64,000 nucleotides of DNA from CALCCV01 sp964388665 (lineage in GTDB: Bacteria > Bdellovibrionota > Bdellovibrionia > Bdellovibrionales > Bdellovibrionaceae): NCBI GenBank assembly GCA_964388665.1, contig CAYMBJ010000011.1, forward strand, positions 3,354-67,353, given 5' to 3'. The notes beneath the pieces were generated by a model that made no database searches, was not told the DNA's origin, and was given only the letters and a program-made list of their open reading frames with translations. The first letter of the stretch is position 1. Each line of letters opens with the position of its first letter. The position numbers and the translations under genes were made by a program. Positions 24,769-36,400 of the stretch are shown here, one piece after another.

Positions 24769-27693
24769 TTAGCCCAACAGAGAGTCAGAATCGCTCGAGA
24801 AACGTTCAATCATATTGATGTACTCTTTAATCAGCTCGTCCACACTTTCTTGAGACCAGCGGACGGTGTTCGCAACTAGATATCCACTGATCTGAGTTTG
24901 TGATTCGTTGAGAATCCAACTCGTGTCTAGTTTTCCCTTCCAAACTCCGCTTTCCACAACTTCCCGAGGCACATCTTCCATTGGGACACCTGGTAAGCGC
25001 AGCGTTGCGGGCGAGCGTACATAACTCACAATTGTGTGAAAGGCCTCATTGGCTTGTCGCAGAGTCAGGATTGGCACCAGAGGAAGCGCGCTGTGCTCAG
25101 CGACAGCGGTGATCTCTGCATCTACAGTCGAGAGTACAGTTTTCAAATTCATTTCACGACTTAGCGAAACGCTAAGAAACAACACATTATATAGGCAGCC
25201 AATGACCTTGTGAATTTCAGGATTCTGGTTGTGACTCGAGTACGTATTTCGAAGATCCAACAACTGCCCGAAAGTCACATTACCCAACGCGTTTTCAGTC
25301 TTAAAGGATCGCTGAAATGTGATGGCAACCAGCGCAGAAATGACTATTGAACTGGTAGGACAGCGAAGTTTGTTCCCTAAATCTCTCAGCCGCTTGAGCG
25401 TATCTGCCTCAATTTTGAAATGCTTCATCAACATGAATGATGCATGCTCCGGTTGCGGATTAAATCCGGGTGTTACGACAAATGCGCGAGGCGACCTCAC
25501 CCGTTGCACTAGCAAAGGAACTTCAGTGCTGAGCCTTTCCTTCCAAAAATCGAGGTGCTCCTTCGCATCATCACTAAGTACCCACTGGTGTTCCCAGACG
25601 GCATAGTCCTTAGTGGTTAAGGCAGGCAATGGTTCATTGAAGGGCTCATTATTCACGGCAAATTTGTAGGCCTTTTCGAGATCAGCGGTAAATATTCTAG
25701 CTGACGAGGAATCGAAAACCAAATGTGAAACAACCAAAAGTACTGCTGTCTTATTTTCACGGGTGATGATGGTGGCACGTATGAGAAGCTCATCTCCAAT
25801 ATTAAAATTGCGCCCGATCTCTCCGCGAGCCACTTCCAGCTCTTCTGCCTCCGATTGGACAGTGACTTTGAATAAAGGAACCTGCACCTGATCTCGTATT
25901 AACTTTGTTAATCGACCATCTTCGTTAACCAAATAGCTAGCACGAAGGTCCTGGTGTCGAGATATGACCATCGCAAGAGCGCGTGAGAATGCATCTTCAT
26001 TCAGCGCGCTGCTCGTGCGGGAATACAAATACATATTATTTGCCCAGCCTCCTGGCTCTCGAAGCAGATAGTTTCGAACTTCAGAATAGGACAGTGGGAT
26101 CGTCATTTCGACTTTCTCGTTTTTAATCCCAGTCGTCAAACGGACTGCCATATCCTTCAGCTCTCGCTTAAGAACTTTCCCCGAAGTGCTTCGAGGCAAG
26201 TCTTCCACTCCCATAAACTCAATACGTCGAGGAACCAACTCAGAACGCAAGCGTTTTGCACAGAATTTTTTAACTCGATCTTTGGCGGCTGAATCATTGG
26301 TGTCTCGAACGACAGCGAACAACATCACCGCTTCCCCACTGATTTCGTCTGCAATACCAACTACGACGGCTTCGACCAAGTCAGGACATTGCAATAGGGT
26401 ATCTTCAATCTCGCGACAGCTGACTCGCACACCCGCACACTTTAAGAAGTCCTTCTTGCGGTCTAGGATATAGATGAAGCCATCCGAATCGACGGTTGCA
26501 ATATCGCCAGTGTACAATGCTCCATTGCGAAAAGTTTTCTCAGTTGCTTCGGGATCCTTCCAATAGCCTAACGCAATACCCTTTGAGCGCGCGATGATCT
26601 CTCCTGCTTCTCCAGGCTTTGCAGGATAACCGTCATCTTTCACAACTTCGAGCTTGACGCCTGGGATGCCTCGACCAATTGAGCCTACTTTTTCACTGAG
26701 TTGAGAGGAATCAAGACAGGACAATCGTGCTGTTGCCTCAGTTTGCCCATACATGATGTGAATCTGAACACGGTCAGGCAATGAATTGCGAAGCTCCATA
26801 ATAAGTTCTGGGGCCAGGCGACCGCCTGCCTGAGACATATGTTTTAGACAGGATGGAACTTGAGGCCTCGACTCAGACGGCGACCGAAGAAAAATTTGGA
26901 AATGGCTGGGAACTGCCGCAAACGACGTGCATTTTGCTTCTTCGATTTCCTTAAAGACTTGTTCCATCGCAAAAATTGTACCCGTACCAAGTACAATCGA
27001 AGCTCCAACTTTGAGGTGCGTATGAAAAAGTGAAAGCCCATAGCAATACGCAAATGGAAGAATGACCATCATTCTATCGTGCGTTGTCAATTTCAAAGCA
27101 GAAACTATAGATTCCGTGTTTGCAATGGTATTTTCATGCGAGATCATAACGGCTCGAGGTGCGCCGGTCGAGCCAGAGGTGAGCATAAGAGCACTGAGGT
27201 CACTTCCATCAGTTGCGGGGAAGGGCACTTTCGACGCCTCTCCTATTCGACAAGCATCTCCGAAGGACATCAACTCTCGATGTTCGGCTCCTTTCTTCTC
27301 GCTCACTATGATTCGATTTTGAGGCAAGCGTTCAGCAAGTTCATGTATTTGCTGATTTAGAGTCGAATCGATAGCAACCAACGCGGGCTCTATGTAATCC
27401 AGCATTTCAGAGATGTTATTTTTAGATGGAGGAACTGGTACGGCAACACATCCTGCCAGTAAAGTTCCCAGGTAAGTTGACAACCAAAAGAACGAATTAT
27501 GGCCACAAATAACAACACGGCTTCCCTTTTCGATACCCGAAGCGACAAGGTAGCGTCCAAACATCTCGGCAGTTTTCTTCAGTTCTCCATGCGAATGACT
27601 GCGATTGCTTCCAGCAACAAAAACCGCCGTGTCCGAATCGAGCGAGTTGTTATCCATAAGGAAGGCGGCAGCATTGAGCTTGCTCATTTTCAT
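24769..27693 (-). CDS. Adenylation-condensation bidomain NRPS-like protein without own carrier domain
   Basis: Residues about 10-515 form an AMP-dependent ligase: LMLTSGSTGAPRAVMISHEN (A3), MYGQTEATAR (A5), YTGDIATVDSDGFIYILDRK and KDFLKCAGVRVSCREIE (A7-A8), and RSTSGKVLKREL with the catalytic lysine (A10). It is closer to acyl-ACP/acyl-CoA ligases than to amino-acid adenylation domains. Residues about 525-960 resemble an NRPS condensation domain, but the HHxxxDG motif reads SHLVFDS: the second His and the Asp are present, the first His and Gly are not. No carrier domain follows. The gene overlaps the stand-alone carrier protein gene by four bases (ATGA), so the carrier is surely loaded in trans. 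Likely role: activate a carboxylic acid, load it onto the carrier and couple it to an amine. Confidence 0.85.
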   Translation of the reverse strand: MKMSKLNAAAFLMDNNSLDSDTAVFVAGSNRSHSHGELKKTAEMFGRYLVASGIEKGSRVVICGHNSFFWLSTYLGTLLAGCVAVPVPPSKNNISEMLDYIEPALVAIDSTLNQQIHELAERLPQNRIIVSEKKGAEHRELMSFGDACRIGEASKVPFPATDGSDLSALMLTSGSTGAPRAVMISHENTIANTESIVSALKLTTHDRMMVILPFAYCYGLSLFHTHLKVGASIVLGTGTIFAMEQVFKEIEEAKCTSFAAVPSHFQIFLRSPSESRPQVPSCLKHMSQAGGRLAPELIMELRNSLPDRVQIHIMYGQTEATARLSCLDSSQLSEKVGSIGRGIPGVKLEVVKDDGYPAKPGEAGEIIARSKGIALGYWKDPEATEKTFRNGALYTGDIATVDSDGFIYILDRKKDFLKCAGVRVSCREIEDTLLQCPDLVEAVVVGIADEISGEAVMLFAVVRDTNDSAAKDRVKKFCAKRLRSELVPRRIEFMGVEDLPRSTSGKVLKRELKDMAVRLTTGIKNEKVEMTIPLSYSEVRNYLLREPGGWANNMYLYSRTSSALNEDAFSRALAMVISRHQDLRASYLVNEDGRLTKLIRDQVQVPLFKVTVQSEAEELEVARGEIGRNFNIGDELLIRATIITRENKTAVLLVVSHLVFDSSSARIFTADLEKAYKFAVNNEPFNEPLPALTTKDYAVWEHQWVLSDDAKEHLDFWKERLSTEVPLLVQRVRSPRAFVVTPGFNPQPEHASFMLMKHFKIEADTLKRLRDLGNKLRCPTSSIVISALVAITFQRSFKTENALGNVTFGQLLDLRNTYSSHNQNPEIHKVIGCLYNVLFLSVSLSREMNLKTVLSTVDAEITAVAEHSALPLVPILTLRQANEAFHTIVSYVRSPATLRLPGVPMEDVPREVVESGVWKGKLDTSWILNESQTQISGYLVANTVRWSQESVDELIKEYINMIERFSSDSDSLLG

Positions 27694-27938
27694 GCCGCCA
27701 GGTGTGAGACAACAATTGGCTGGATGTCTTCTAAGCTAAAGATGCTAATCTTTTCCTCAGCGCTGAGTTTAATGTTAAATGTTTTTTCTAACTCCATAAT
27801 GAACCGCAAATGGCCCATTGAGTCCCAATTCCACACATCATTTCTGGTCAAATTGCCGGTGATATCCGCCTCATTAACTCCGAATGTTTCAACAAAAACT
27901 AAATGAATTTTATTTTTTACTTCAAGTTCATTACTCAT
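27690..27938 (-). CDS. Stand-alone acyl/peptidyl carrier protein
   Basis: An 82-residue acidic helical protein with the phosphopantetheine attachment serine in WNWDSMGHLRFI (about residue 40) and a typical C-terminal helix. It sits between the dioxygenase and the adenylation-condensation gene, overlapping the latter by four bases. It should carry the acyl group activated by that protein and present it to the dioxygenase, as in SyrP-type hydroxylation on carriers. Confidence 0.88.
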   Translation of the reverse strand: MSNELEVKNKIHLVFVETFGVNEADITGNLTRNDVWNWDSMGHLRFIMELEKTFNIKLSAEEKISIFSLEDIQPIVVSHLAA

Positions 27939-27988
27939 AATATGATAACTCTTTCAGATGGTTAAGTTAAAATGATCACATCACTGAA

Positions 27989-29038
27989 TTATGCAGCATC
28001 AGCTCGCAAAGAAATCGGGCACGCTAAGCTAATTGGGTCAGCGAGCGCGGTCATTACCTTTCGATCACCCTCAAAAGGATTTCTCCCATGAGAGGCAAGC
28101 ATATTATCCAAATAAAGTAGATCGCCAGCTTGCCATGGGAATTCGAATTTTTCTTTTTCAATGACGTCATTGATCTCATGTACAGTCATTACATCTAAAA
28201 TAGATCCATCACCATAATAGCAAGAAGCAACCAGCTCATCTGCAGGTTTATTGACAATTTCTCTTTCGAACACTTCTGGGTCCCATGAGTCGGCTGAATA
28301 TTTGGGTAGGGGAGGAAGAATGCCCTTCCGATTGGTATTCCAACTCATTTGCTGAGGTTGACACATGAAAAGCTTTTCTCCGGATATTGGGTGCAATGCA
28401 GTTCCCTGGGCGACGTTCCTTGTTCTCAATATTCCATCCGGTCGCCATTCTGCTACAGCGCCCACAAGGCGACAGAACTCCTCAACTTTACCCTTGTCAT
28501 CGGTTTCAAAATTTCCTTTCCAACAGCTTTCAAATGTAAAGGGATCAATGAAGTTTCGAACATACAAAATGCCCTTCTCTTCGAGAGTTTTCAATAGAGT
28601 TTGATTCAGTTTTTTTGTTACCACTCTATTGCTGCAGATTGGGGTTTCTCCTCCCTTTTTAGCAGCAATTACAGAATATAAGAAAATTTTTGTAGGCATA
28701 CGCCGAAAATAGGACTGCTCGTTATGTTGGAACACCCTCTTAGTTTCTTTTGCTGTTGTAGAAAAATAGCTTCCGTCACTAAATTTCGGCCTAGAAGGAC
28801 CATAGCCGCCTATGTAACTCATCATTTCATTGGACAAGGAGCGAACTATCTTGCCGTAATCCTCTTCGGAAGATTTGAAATTTCGAAACAAGACTCCACT
28901 GTACTTCAAAACTTGTTCTTCGATGAAAGCTCTGTTTTTTGATGCCCAGTCGAGCAATCCAAGAGACTTATCTGTTGCTTCTATCTTCATGATGAAATCT
29001 TGCTCTGGCTTCATTATAGACGTCTTGACTTTATTCAT
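27989..29038 (-). CDS. Fe(II)/2-oxoglutarate dioxygenase, TauD/SyrP-like
   Basis: A 349-residue member of the TauD/TfdA superfamily. The facial triad begins in FQHNEQSYF (HxE variant, as in SyrP and clavaminate-synthase-like enzymes) and is completed by the histidine in ASHGRNPFEGDRKVMTAL, whose later arginine binds 2-oxoglutarate. The PTKIFLYSVIAAKKGGETPI segment is typical of SyrP-like hydroxylases that act on carrier-bound amino or fatty acids. Neighbouring carrier and ligase genes support action on a tethered substrate. AGGTAGG precedes the ATG. Reaction (hydroxylation, desaturation or cleavage) cannot be told from sequence. Confidence 0.85.
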   Translation of the reverse strand: MNKVKTSIMKPEQDFIMKIEATDKSLGLLDWASKNRAFIEEQVLKYSGVLFRNFKSSEEDYGKIVRSLSNEMMSYIGGYGPSRPKFSDGSYFSTTAKETKRVFQHNEQSYFRRMPTKIFLYSVIAAKKGGETPICSNRVVTKKLNQTLLKTLEEKGILYVRNFIDPFTFESCWKGNFETDDKGKVEEFCRLVGAVAEWRPDGILRTRNVAQGTALHPISGEKLFMCQPQQMSWNTNRKGILPPLPKYSADSWDPEVFEREIVNKPADELVASCYYGDGSILDVMTVHEINDVIEKEKFEFPWQAGDLLYLDNMLASHGRNPFEGDRKVMTALADPISLACPISLRADAA

Positions 29039-29099
29039 TGAACACCTACCTTTGACTTAGTAAATTTATAAGTTATATTTCATAATCGACCCAAATAAA

Positions 29100-30107
29100 T
29101 TATGCGGCTTTCTCGAGACTCTTCGGCAACAGGTCACGCCTCAGAGCAGTGAACATCTGATGCCGCAACTGCATTTGAACCACAGCACCTGTCAGAACCT
29201 GCGCGAGATCACGTCCATCCGTCACGGTTTCGCAGATGGCCGAAACCCCCTCGTCAAAATGATCGACATCAGCCTCCGAGTGAATATCCAAGTGCTCGAG
29301 GTGTTTTTCATCAACGCCAAGTTTAACAAGAGCGGGGCGAAGCTTCAGGCAGAGTCCGGCAAAAAGTGCCTCGACAGAAAAAAACATGCCTGTCCCCAAA
29401 AGGGGGTTTGGAAGGAGGCTCGCCAACGTCCTGAAATTCTGGACTGAAAACGACTCCGTTAGGTAATGTGGATCTCGCACCGCCTCGTGCGCGACAATCT
29501 CAACACCAAGCTGCCTCGGCCACAGGTACCTCATCGCACGATGTTCCTTGCCCTGGCTAAATTCGTCTTCAAGATTGTTGACTAAAACTCTTTTCAACTT
29601 TCCAGTAGAGGTCTTGGTGATGGCAAAGAGTTGATGTGTGAATCCTCCTGTGCTCGAGAGGTAGTTCTTAACATAACGTCGCATTTTTTCGATATCGCCT
29701 AAATTGCCAATTTCTTCAACTAATGTATGGTCATACAATTCGGCCTCGTCGGATGCCTTTTGAAAAGCAGCTCGAAACTGTTCTGGAGTGACAAACTCCA
29801 TATTCACCGCCTTCAATTCATGGTTCAATTTAGCCTTCATTAAAATTCGCCAAATGTGACCAGAAACCTCATCGAGTGGCGGCGAAAATGCTGTGGTCGC
29901 ATGAATTAAATATAGCAACCTTTCAGCCAAGGCCCGATGTTCCTCCATCCCTTTTTCAAAAGCACAGAATGCCAAATGGTGTGATTCCGCCTGTATCTTT
30001 TGTGCCTCGTCAGAGGATAAAGTCTTTGCTGAAAGTGGATCTAAAATACCTTTTGCGACGACATCAAGGGAGCAATATTGAAATTGAGTATTTGAGTTTT
30101 TATGCAT
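29100..30107 (-). CDS. Heme-oxygenase-like diiron oxidase (iron-containing redox enzyme family)
   Basis: An all-helical protein with the metal-ligand pattern of HDO-type diiron enzymes: NNLEDEFSQGKEHRAM (Glu ... His), then FFSVEALFAG (Glu) and HLDIHSEADVDHFDEG (His, Asp and His on the last core helix). Known members include UndA, SznF and the nitrile synthase AetD, which carry out oxidative C-C or C-N chemistry and N-oxygenation. ATG 30107 is preferred (AAAGGACTCGAA upstream); a TTG at 30131 would add eight residues. First gene of the leftward four-gene unit. Substrate unknown; the downstream carrier protein suggests a tethered or free amino acid/fatty acid. Confidence 0.75.
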   Translation of the reverse strand: MHKNSNTQFQYCSLDVVAKGILDPLSAKTLSSDEAQKIQAESHHLAFCAFEKGMEEHRALAERLLYLIHATTAFSPPLDEVSGHIWRILMKAKLNHELKAVNMEFVTPEQFRAAFQKASDEAELYDHTLVEEIGNLGDIEKMRRYVKNYLSSTGGFTHQLFAITKTSTGKLKRVLVNNLEDEFSQGKEHRAMRYLWPRQLGVEIVAHEAVRDPHYLTESFSVQNFRTLASLLPNPLLGTGMFFSVEALFAGLCLKLRPALVKLGVDEKHLEHLDIHSEADVDHFDEGVSAICETVTDGRDLAQVLTGAVVQMQLRHQMFTALRRDLLPKSLEKAA

Positions 30108-30474
30108 TTCGAGTCCTTTGTTTAGTTTCAAGGTTCCTTTCGGTCGTCAATTTATTTACTTGAAGGACTGGACGATTTTTTTTTCATGAACCTAACTTAA
30201 TTAAATTTTCTCAGTATGAAACGCGCACAATGGTTATTTTTGAGTTGTTTCAATTTGGGCTTCTCAAAAAAGCGGTTCTAAAATGGCACCCTTAATAGAT
30301 TGACTATAGGACTTATGTCGAGACAGCCATTTATTCACATTCAGCCGAATTCATTTAGAAAGCGTCAAACTCCGGAGGTGAGACTAGGTCCAGAAAAAAT
30401 GGCAAAAGGTCAGCTTTGTCGTCGAATATTCCGAACATTTTAACAGCTATAACAAGTTTGCGCGGGGAGAGGTC
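30108..30474. promoter_or_regulatory. Divergent promoter region between the diiron-oxidase unit and the giant kinase
   Basis: About 370 bases that must contain promoters in both directions. AT-rich stretches occur around 30170-30240. One short frame (30315-30443, 42 codons, MSRQPFIHIQPNSFRKRQ..., basic) has AGG five bases upstream of its ATG; I cannot support it as a real gene. The kinase's ribosome binding site GGGGAGAGG lies directly before its TTG start at 30475. Confidence 0.4.
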
Positions 30475-33400
30475 TTGGGAGAGTTAAAACTTAATACTTT
30501 CATTGATAAGTATCAGGTTATTTCGATAATCGGTAAAGGTAAATTTAGCGTTGTTTATCTAGTTGAGCTTGGAGGCTCGAAATTTGCCCTGAAATTACTA
30601 AATGATACAAACCACGAGACGCTGATTCGATTTCGAAAAGAAATTGCTGCGTTAGCGCGTGTCTCTCACGAAAACCTTGTCAAGATACATAACGTCGGAG
30701 AGTACGAAGGCTTTCCCTACATGGTTATGGAATATCTCCAAGGACAGGCTCTTGATAGTTTCCTTTCTGACAGCATTAAACTTGAAACTTCAAAAGCGGT
30801 AGAGATAACTAAATCTGTTGTCAGGGCCTTGGGAGAGATAAATAAATCAAATCTTGTCCATCGCGACGTCAAACCTGCGAATATCATAATTGCAGGAAGT
30901 GGCATTATTAAACTGATCGACTTGGGACTTGTCGGAGACGTCGAGCACATCAAGGCAGATAAGGCCTATGTCGGAACTCCAATCTATTCCTCTCCAGAAC
31001 AATCCAAGATTCTCAATAGACCTGTTGAATTCAGTTCGGACTTTTACTCCGTTGGTATCACTCTGTATGAACTCCTAGTGGGAACGCCACCATTTAGTGG
31101 TAGCTTGAATGATATTCTGCAAGCCCATGCATCAAAGATCGCGCCCGATGTCCGTGAATCGGTGCCAGAGGTTCCCCGTGCGCTGTCCTTGATCATTAAA
31201 AAGATGATCGCAAAGGATCCAGATGATCGGTACAAAACTGCATATGGCTTACTCTATGATCTTGATCACATAGGAGAGTTTGAAGAAGCAGGAATATCCG
31301 GCGCACCCATCAAGCTCGGCACAAAGGATCAGAAAGCCCTTTCTAAGGGATTTGCGTTCGTCGAGAAAAAGCGCGAGATGGGTGAGCTCCTGGAGGCGTG
31401 GAAAAGTGCGCAGTCGGGAACACCTCAAATAGCGTTTGCATTTGGCCCATCAGGATCTGGTAAATCAAAAATATGTGAAGCTTTTCTTGATGGAGTCGAT
31501 CGAAAAAAAACGCTAGTCTTGCGCGCCAAATGTCAGTTTTTTGACAGAGATTTGCCTTTCGGCTCTCTTCGTGAGGCACTCAACTTCTTGATCGAAGACC
31601 TCTATTCGCTGAGCGACGAAGAGAGACAAGAGATTCATACTAAATTACAAAAAGCCGCCATTGGCTGTGAAGCCCATATCTGCAAACTTTTGGACGGCAT
31701 GAAGGCAATATTAAACTTTAAAGGAACTGTGACCGATGATTTGGCATCAGTCGAAGACGAGAGAAAGGCATATTTCAAAGGGATTTCAAATTTCTTTGCT
31801 CGGCTAGCAGTTGAATGGCACTCGGTTGCCCTATATGTTGATGACATTCAGTGGCTAGATCAATCTTCGCAACTTGCCTTAAAGATGATTCTTGACCTCA
31901 GCAACGGCCGGAAGTTCTTTTTTCTTGGGACATCACGTGACGACAGCGCGAGTCGAGAATCCTTGGAGCAGTTTAAAGAAAAGCTCACTCCTCATTTGGT
32001 CAAGTTGATTGAGGTTTCAGCATTTGATCAAGAGCAGATTGAGTGTCTGTTCAAAGAGGTTCTTGGGACCTCAAATTTAGACTCGGTCATCTCAAAAACT
32101 CTCCTTGCTAGATGCAAAGGGAATCCGCTGATTGCGATAGAGTACCTTCGGGGGAGTATCGAACAAGGTTATTTGGTGTTTAAAAATGGAGAATGGATAT
32201 TAGGTGAAAAGGACTTTTCAAAAATTGAACTTTCTGAGAACGTCTACGATTTAATTGTAAAAAGAATCGAGTCCTGCTCTTCTGACGCCAAAAACTACTT
32301 AATTTATGCGGCGATTTACGGAAATGGTTTTAATGAAAACAACATTGCTGATGCTGCGGGTGTTGACGCTGTGACAGCGCAGGAAATCCTCATGGAAGTG
32401 GCGCCACTGGGCCTCATCGAAAAAGTCGCTGGAAAAAAATGGCGATTTTCACACGATAAGATAGCTGAATCACTCATGGAGTCAATCAGCACCGAAGATG
32501 CAAAAGAGCGACATGATAAGCTCGCCCTTCTTTTAGATGGCAAGGAACAACGGTCAATTGACGAACTGTTCATCATTGCCCGCCTCTATATGCGAGGTAA
32601 TATTTCGCGGCACGCAGACAAGGCCGTTGTGGCCCTCATGGATGCTGGCGCAAATGCGCTCAGCAACTATGCCTACTTCGAAGGGTACACCTATTTAAAA
32701 TTCGCATACGATCTAATAGAAGCTGAAAATTTAAACTCCGCTTATGTCACCAAGTTGGCTCCTGGGTTGGCAACCTGCGCGACAATTTTGGGGAACTGGA
32801 AGTTGGCTCAACAATTGTCTGATCTGGCCCTAAGTGAGGCCAAGGCGGATTCAGAGATCGTTGACTGGCTCGCGTTCAAGGTTTGGTCCTTAAAAAACGA
32901 AGGCAACATAGTCAAAGCCTGGGAGTATTTTAAAGTCGCCTACGACAAACTTCATGGTCGCTATCCTTTGTTTCTTCATTGGAAAGTGCTTACTTCCATA
33001 TGGTATTGGTATCTCTGTTTTGTGCTTGATCTCGTTGTAAAGGTTGCGCCTGGTTTGTGTCCGACAATTGCAAAACTCAGTGGTTTACGTATCATGAAAA
33101 ATGCGGACATGAGAAAAGTCTCAAATCTTTTATCAGATAGTGTCTTTATTTGCTTTTTTCGTTGGAAATTTATTGATATTTTTCATTTAGCACATCAACT
33201 GTGCGTTCTGGGCTATATGAAATCAAACAAGCGTACTTTGGCACTGGGTCATTCGTGCCTGGGTTATTCATTTGCGCTGCTCAGGCTAAAGCCGCTCGCA
33301 ATTTGGCATTTTAACAGAGCGAAAGAACTCGGTTTGCAAGTTGACGACAAGTTTTTGCTCGCCACGATTGAGTACTTTCGTATTGTCGGACTCTATCAGG

Positions 33401-36400
33401 CTGGGGTGTTGAGTTCAGCAATTCCTGAAACCAAAATGAATCAAGAGCTCTTCGCTAACTATCTAAACCCTATGGAGCTTTCTAATTTAACCGCCCAATG
33501 TGCTTACGAGCTCATGGAGACGGGACGTTATCGCGAGGCGACTCCCTACCTCGATGCTCTTACGGCGGATACCGAAATGAAGTCCGGAAAGGCGTGTATT
33601 CTTTTTGAAATGCATGCTCGCAATCAGCAATGGCTGTTTAAAAAAATGGTCGGTCAGCCTCAGGAGTCGGAGCGTCTTAAGAAAATTGCCCTGAAGATCA
33701 ACAATGAATATCGTTTTTGGCAATATTTAAACCGAGCAATGGCCACCACTGAATTAAAGGAGAGGAGCCATTTGGGCTATGTTGATGATGTGGCAGACGA
33801 GCTCTTGGCGCTTTACTGGCCAAAGCCTGGCACCAGCGTAGATCAGTACTCTCTCGTTCTAAATATTCTTGAGTCGGTACATGTCCTTGCAAATCGCTAT
33901 GAAGATGCATGCAAAAAAGACAATAACAGATCCGATATACTTTCTACCGGTCGTGCACTAAGGCATGCACTGCGCTTTATGTACCTTCGTGCCCATATTC
34001 CATTGGGCAGAGCAATTTTAAATTATTTAACTGGACGCTATTATCAAATCTCTGGAAAATTTGAAATTGCGAATCAATACTTCAATCTTGCAAAAACTGT
34101 CCTTCGAGAGAATGGGCTCGAACATCCACGCCTGTTGTATGACATTTTTCATAACTCTAGCCGAATCTGCAAGATACAAAAAAATCAGGACGAACTGAAT
34201 GTTTCACTTCTGGGCGCGCTCAATATTGCGAGTCAAGGAGGTTGGCGTGAAAAACTCAATTATCTATCTGCGGAGTTCAAATTTGAGCTCGATTCGATTG
34301 CGCTGCTCAAGTCGGAATTTGACCGAGGTACCAAAACCACTGCGGGCACACAAACTATGGCGCAAACTATGGCGCAAACGGCCGTGTCTAGAGGCAGGGG
34401 ACGAAATACCAGTACGCTAGTTCAAACTTCAAATGCGGAAACCACAGTGGGAGGCTTTGAGAGTTCCCGTTATTTGGACGCATTTCTAAATGCCGGCTCG
34501 GCGTTTACAAGCTCAATTGACCCAATTGAACAATCAAATAGTATTCTCAATCATATTGTGAAGCTGTTTGCCGCTGAACGTGGATTTATTTTTGTCAAGA
34601 ATGATGACGATGCTAATCTACAGATGATTGCCGGCAGGAGTGCGGATGGCCGAGACATTGAGCTCAAGAGCTTTAGCAATACGGTGGTAAAAAAAGTATT
34701 TGAAGAGTGTAAGCCCTTGGTTTTTACCGGGACCGAGCAGGGCGAGGCCATCGGGTCCGAGAGCGCTGTCATTTATAACCTTCGAAGTATCATGGCCACG
34801 CCGCTCGTTTCAAAAGATAAAGTTCTTGGTGTTGTCTATCTAGACAGTTCGATGAGCCGTGGCCTATTCACTGAGGCCGATATCGACATCTTTGGGTTGC
34901 TTGCAAATTACGTATCTGTAGCTTTGGAACTCTCTCTGATGGCCAAACTTGAAATCGAAAAAAACCGACTTAAAAATGACCTGGAACTCCAATCAGCTGT
35001 CGCCCTTGAATCCAAAAAGGTACAGATCTTAGTAGATAATATGGAGCAGGCGCTCTTTTCGGTGGACTCTTCGCTCACAATCATCGAGCCGGTCTCCAAA
35101 TTTTCTGATAAGTTATTTGGCGAGCCTGTTTCCGAGAAAAATGTTCTCCAAACGCTATTTAAGGATATGGACCAAAATAGCGAAGAGTTTTCCAAACTGC
35201 AATCAGCGATTTCACTTCCATTTGGTGAAGACGAACTGCAGTGGGATCTATCGAATGATCAAATCCCGCGGAAGATTTCTTATTCAATCGATGAGGGAAT
35301 TTCGACTTTTAGACTCAAACCAACTCCTCTTTGGGATGACAATAGCCTTCTCGAAAAAATCTTGTTCGTGGTTGAGGACATCACAAAAACTGAGGAATTA
35401 GAGAAAGATGCTGTCAAATTCAAAAGAGAGACCGCGGTGCTTTCGGAAGTTATCTTAAATGACCTAAACGAAGTGCGTGATTTTTTGGTGTCAGCTACGA
35501 ACACGCTTGTTGCTTTGCAGCAGAATCGAGAAACTTTGCTTGCAGATGGGTCAAGATTGCTTTTGCGTGAATTGCATACGCAAAAAGGAAACTCACGCTT
35601 ATATTGGTTAAGCTATTTGTCGAATGCGATTCATAATTCAGAGTCCGTCTTGGCGCGCGAAATAGAAGGCAGTCAAGGAGACGCTGACAAGCTAGTTATG
35701 ACTATTAACGACGAATTCAGTGTTATCCTGAATATTATTCGTGAGTACCAAGCGATTCTAGAAAAGCTCTCGAAAGTCTCTGGTTCAGGTGTTGCAAGTC
35801 CTGCCATCGAGACACTTGTTTCAGCTACAAAATCTATCTTGCCGCAACTGAATCCTCAAGATGCCGAGCGCTTACGCTTGGCAGTCCAGCAGATCGAGTT
35901 TGTTTCCGTAGGTAAAGTTTTGAGAAATTATGATCGAATGGTAAAGGATATTGCTTCACAATTAGGAAAGGACATCGCCTTTCAGGTAAATGGGGATGCG
36001 CTGATAGAGCCCGCGACCGTTAAAAATATTCAAGAGTGCTGTCTGCACCTCATTCGTAATTCTATCGATCATGGCATTGAAGATAAGTCAAAGCGGGTGT
36101 CTTCTGGAAAGTCTGAAATCGGAAGTATTTCAGTGACTTGCGCTCTTGCCGACAAAAACATTTCTATTACGATCGAGGATGACGGCGGAGGAATGGATGC
36201 TGATATTATTGCTAGAAAGGCCATTGAAAAAGGAATTATCAAACAATCTGATTTAACCGGAATGACTTCGGAAGATAAGCTCGCGTTGATTTTGACTCCT
36301 AATTTTTCCACAAAGGACACGGCAACGGATGTTTCTGGTCGAGGTATAGGAATGGATGTGGTCAAAACGAACATCGAAAATATGGGTGGGAAATTAAAAA

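Noticed and set aside
30315..30443. 42-codon basic frame upstream of the giant kinase
   Set aside because: Weak ribosome binding site, no recognisable features and no homology evidence; noted only within the intergenic entry.
34345..34385. Short tandem repeat ACTATGGCGCAA in the giant kinase gene
   Set aside because: Two copies and part of a third in a low-complexity linker (TMAQTMAQT); an ordinary linker feature, too short to suggest phase variation since the unit is 12 bases and keeps the frame.
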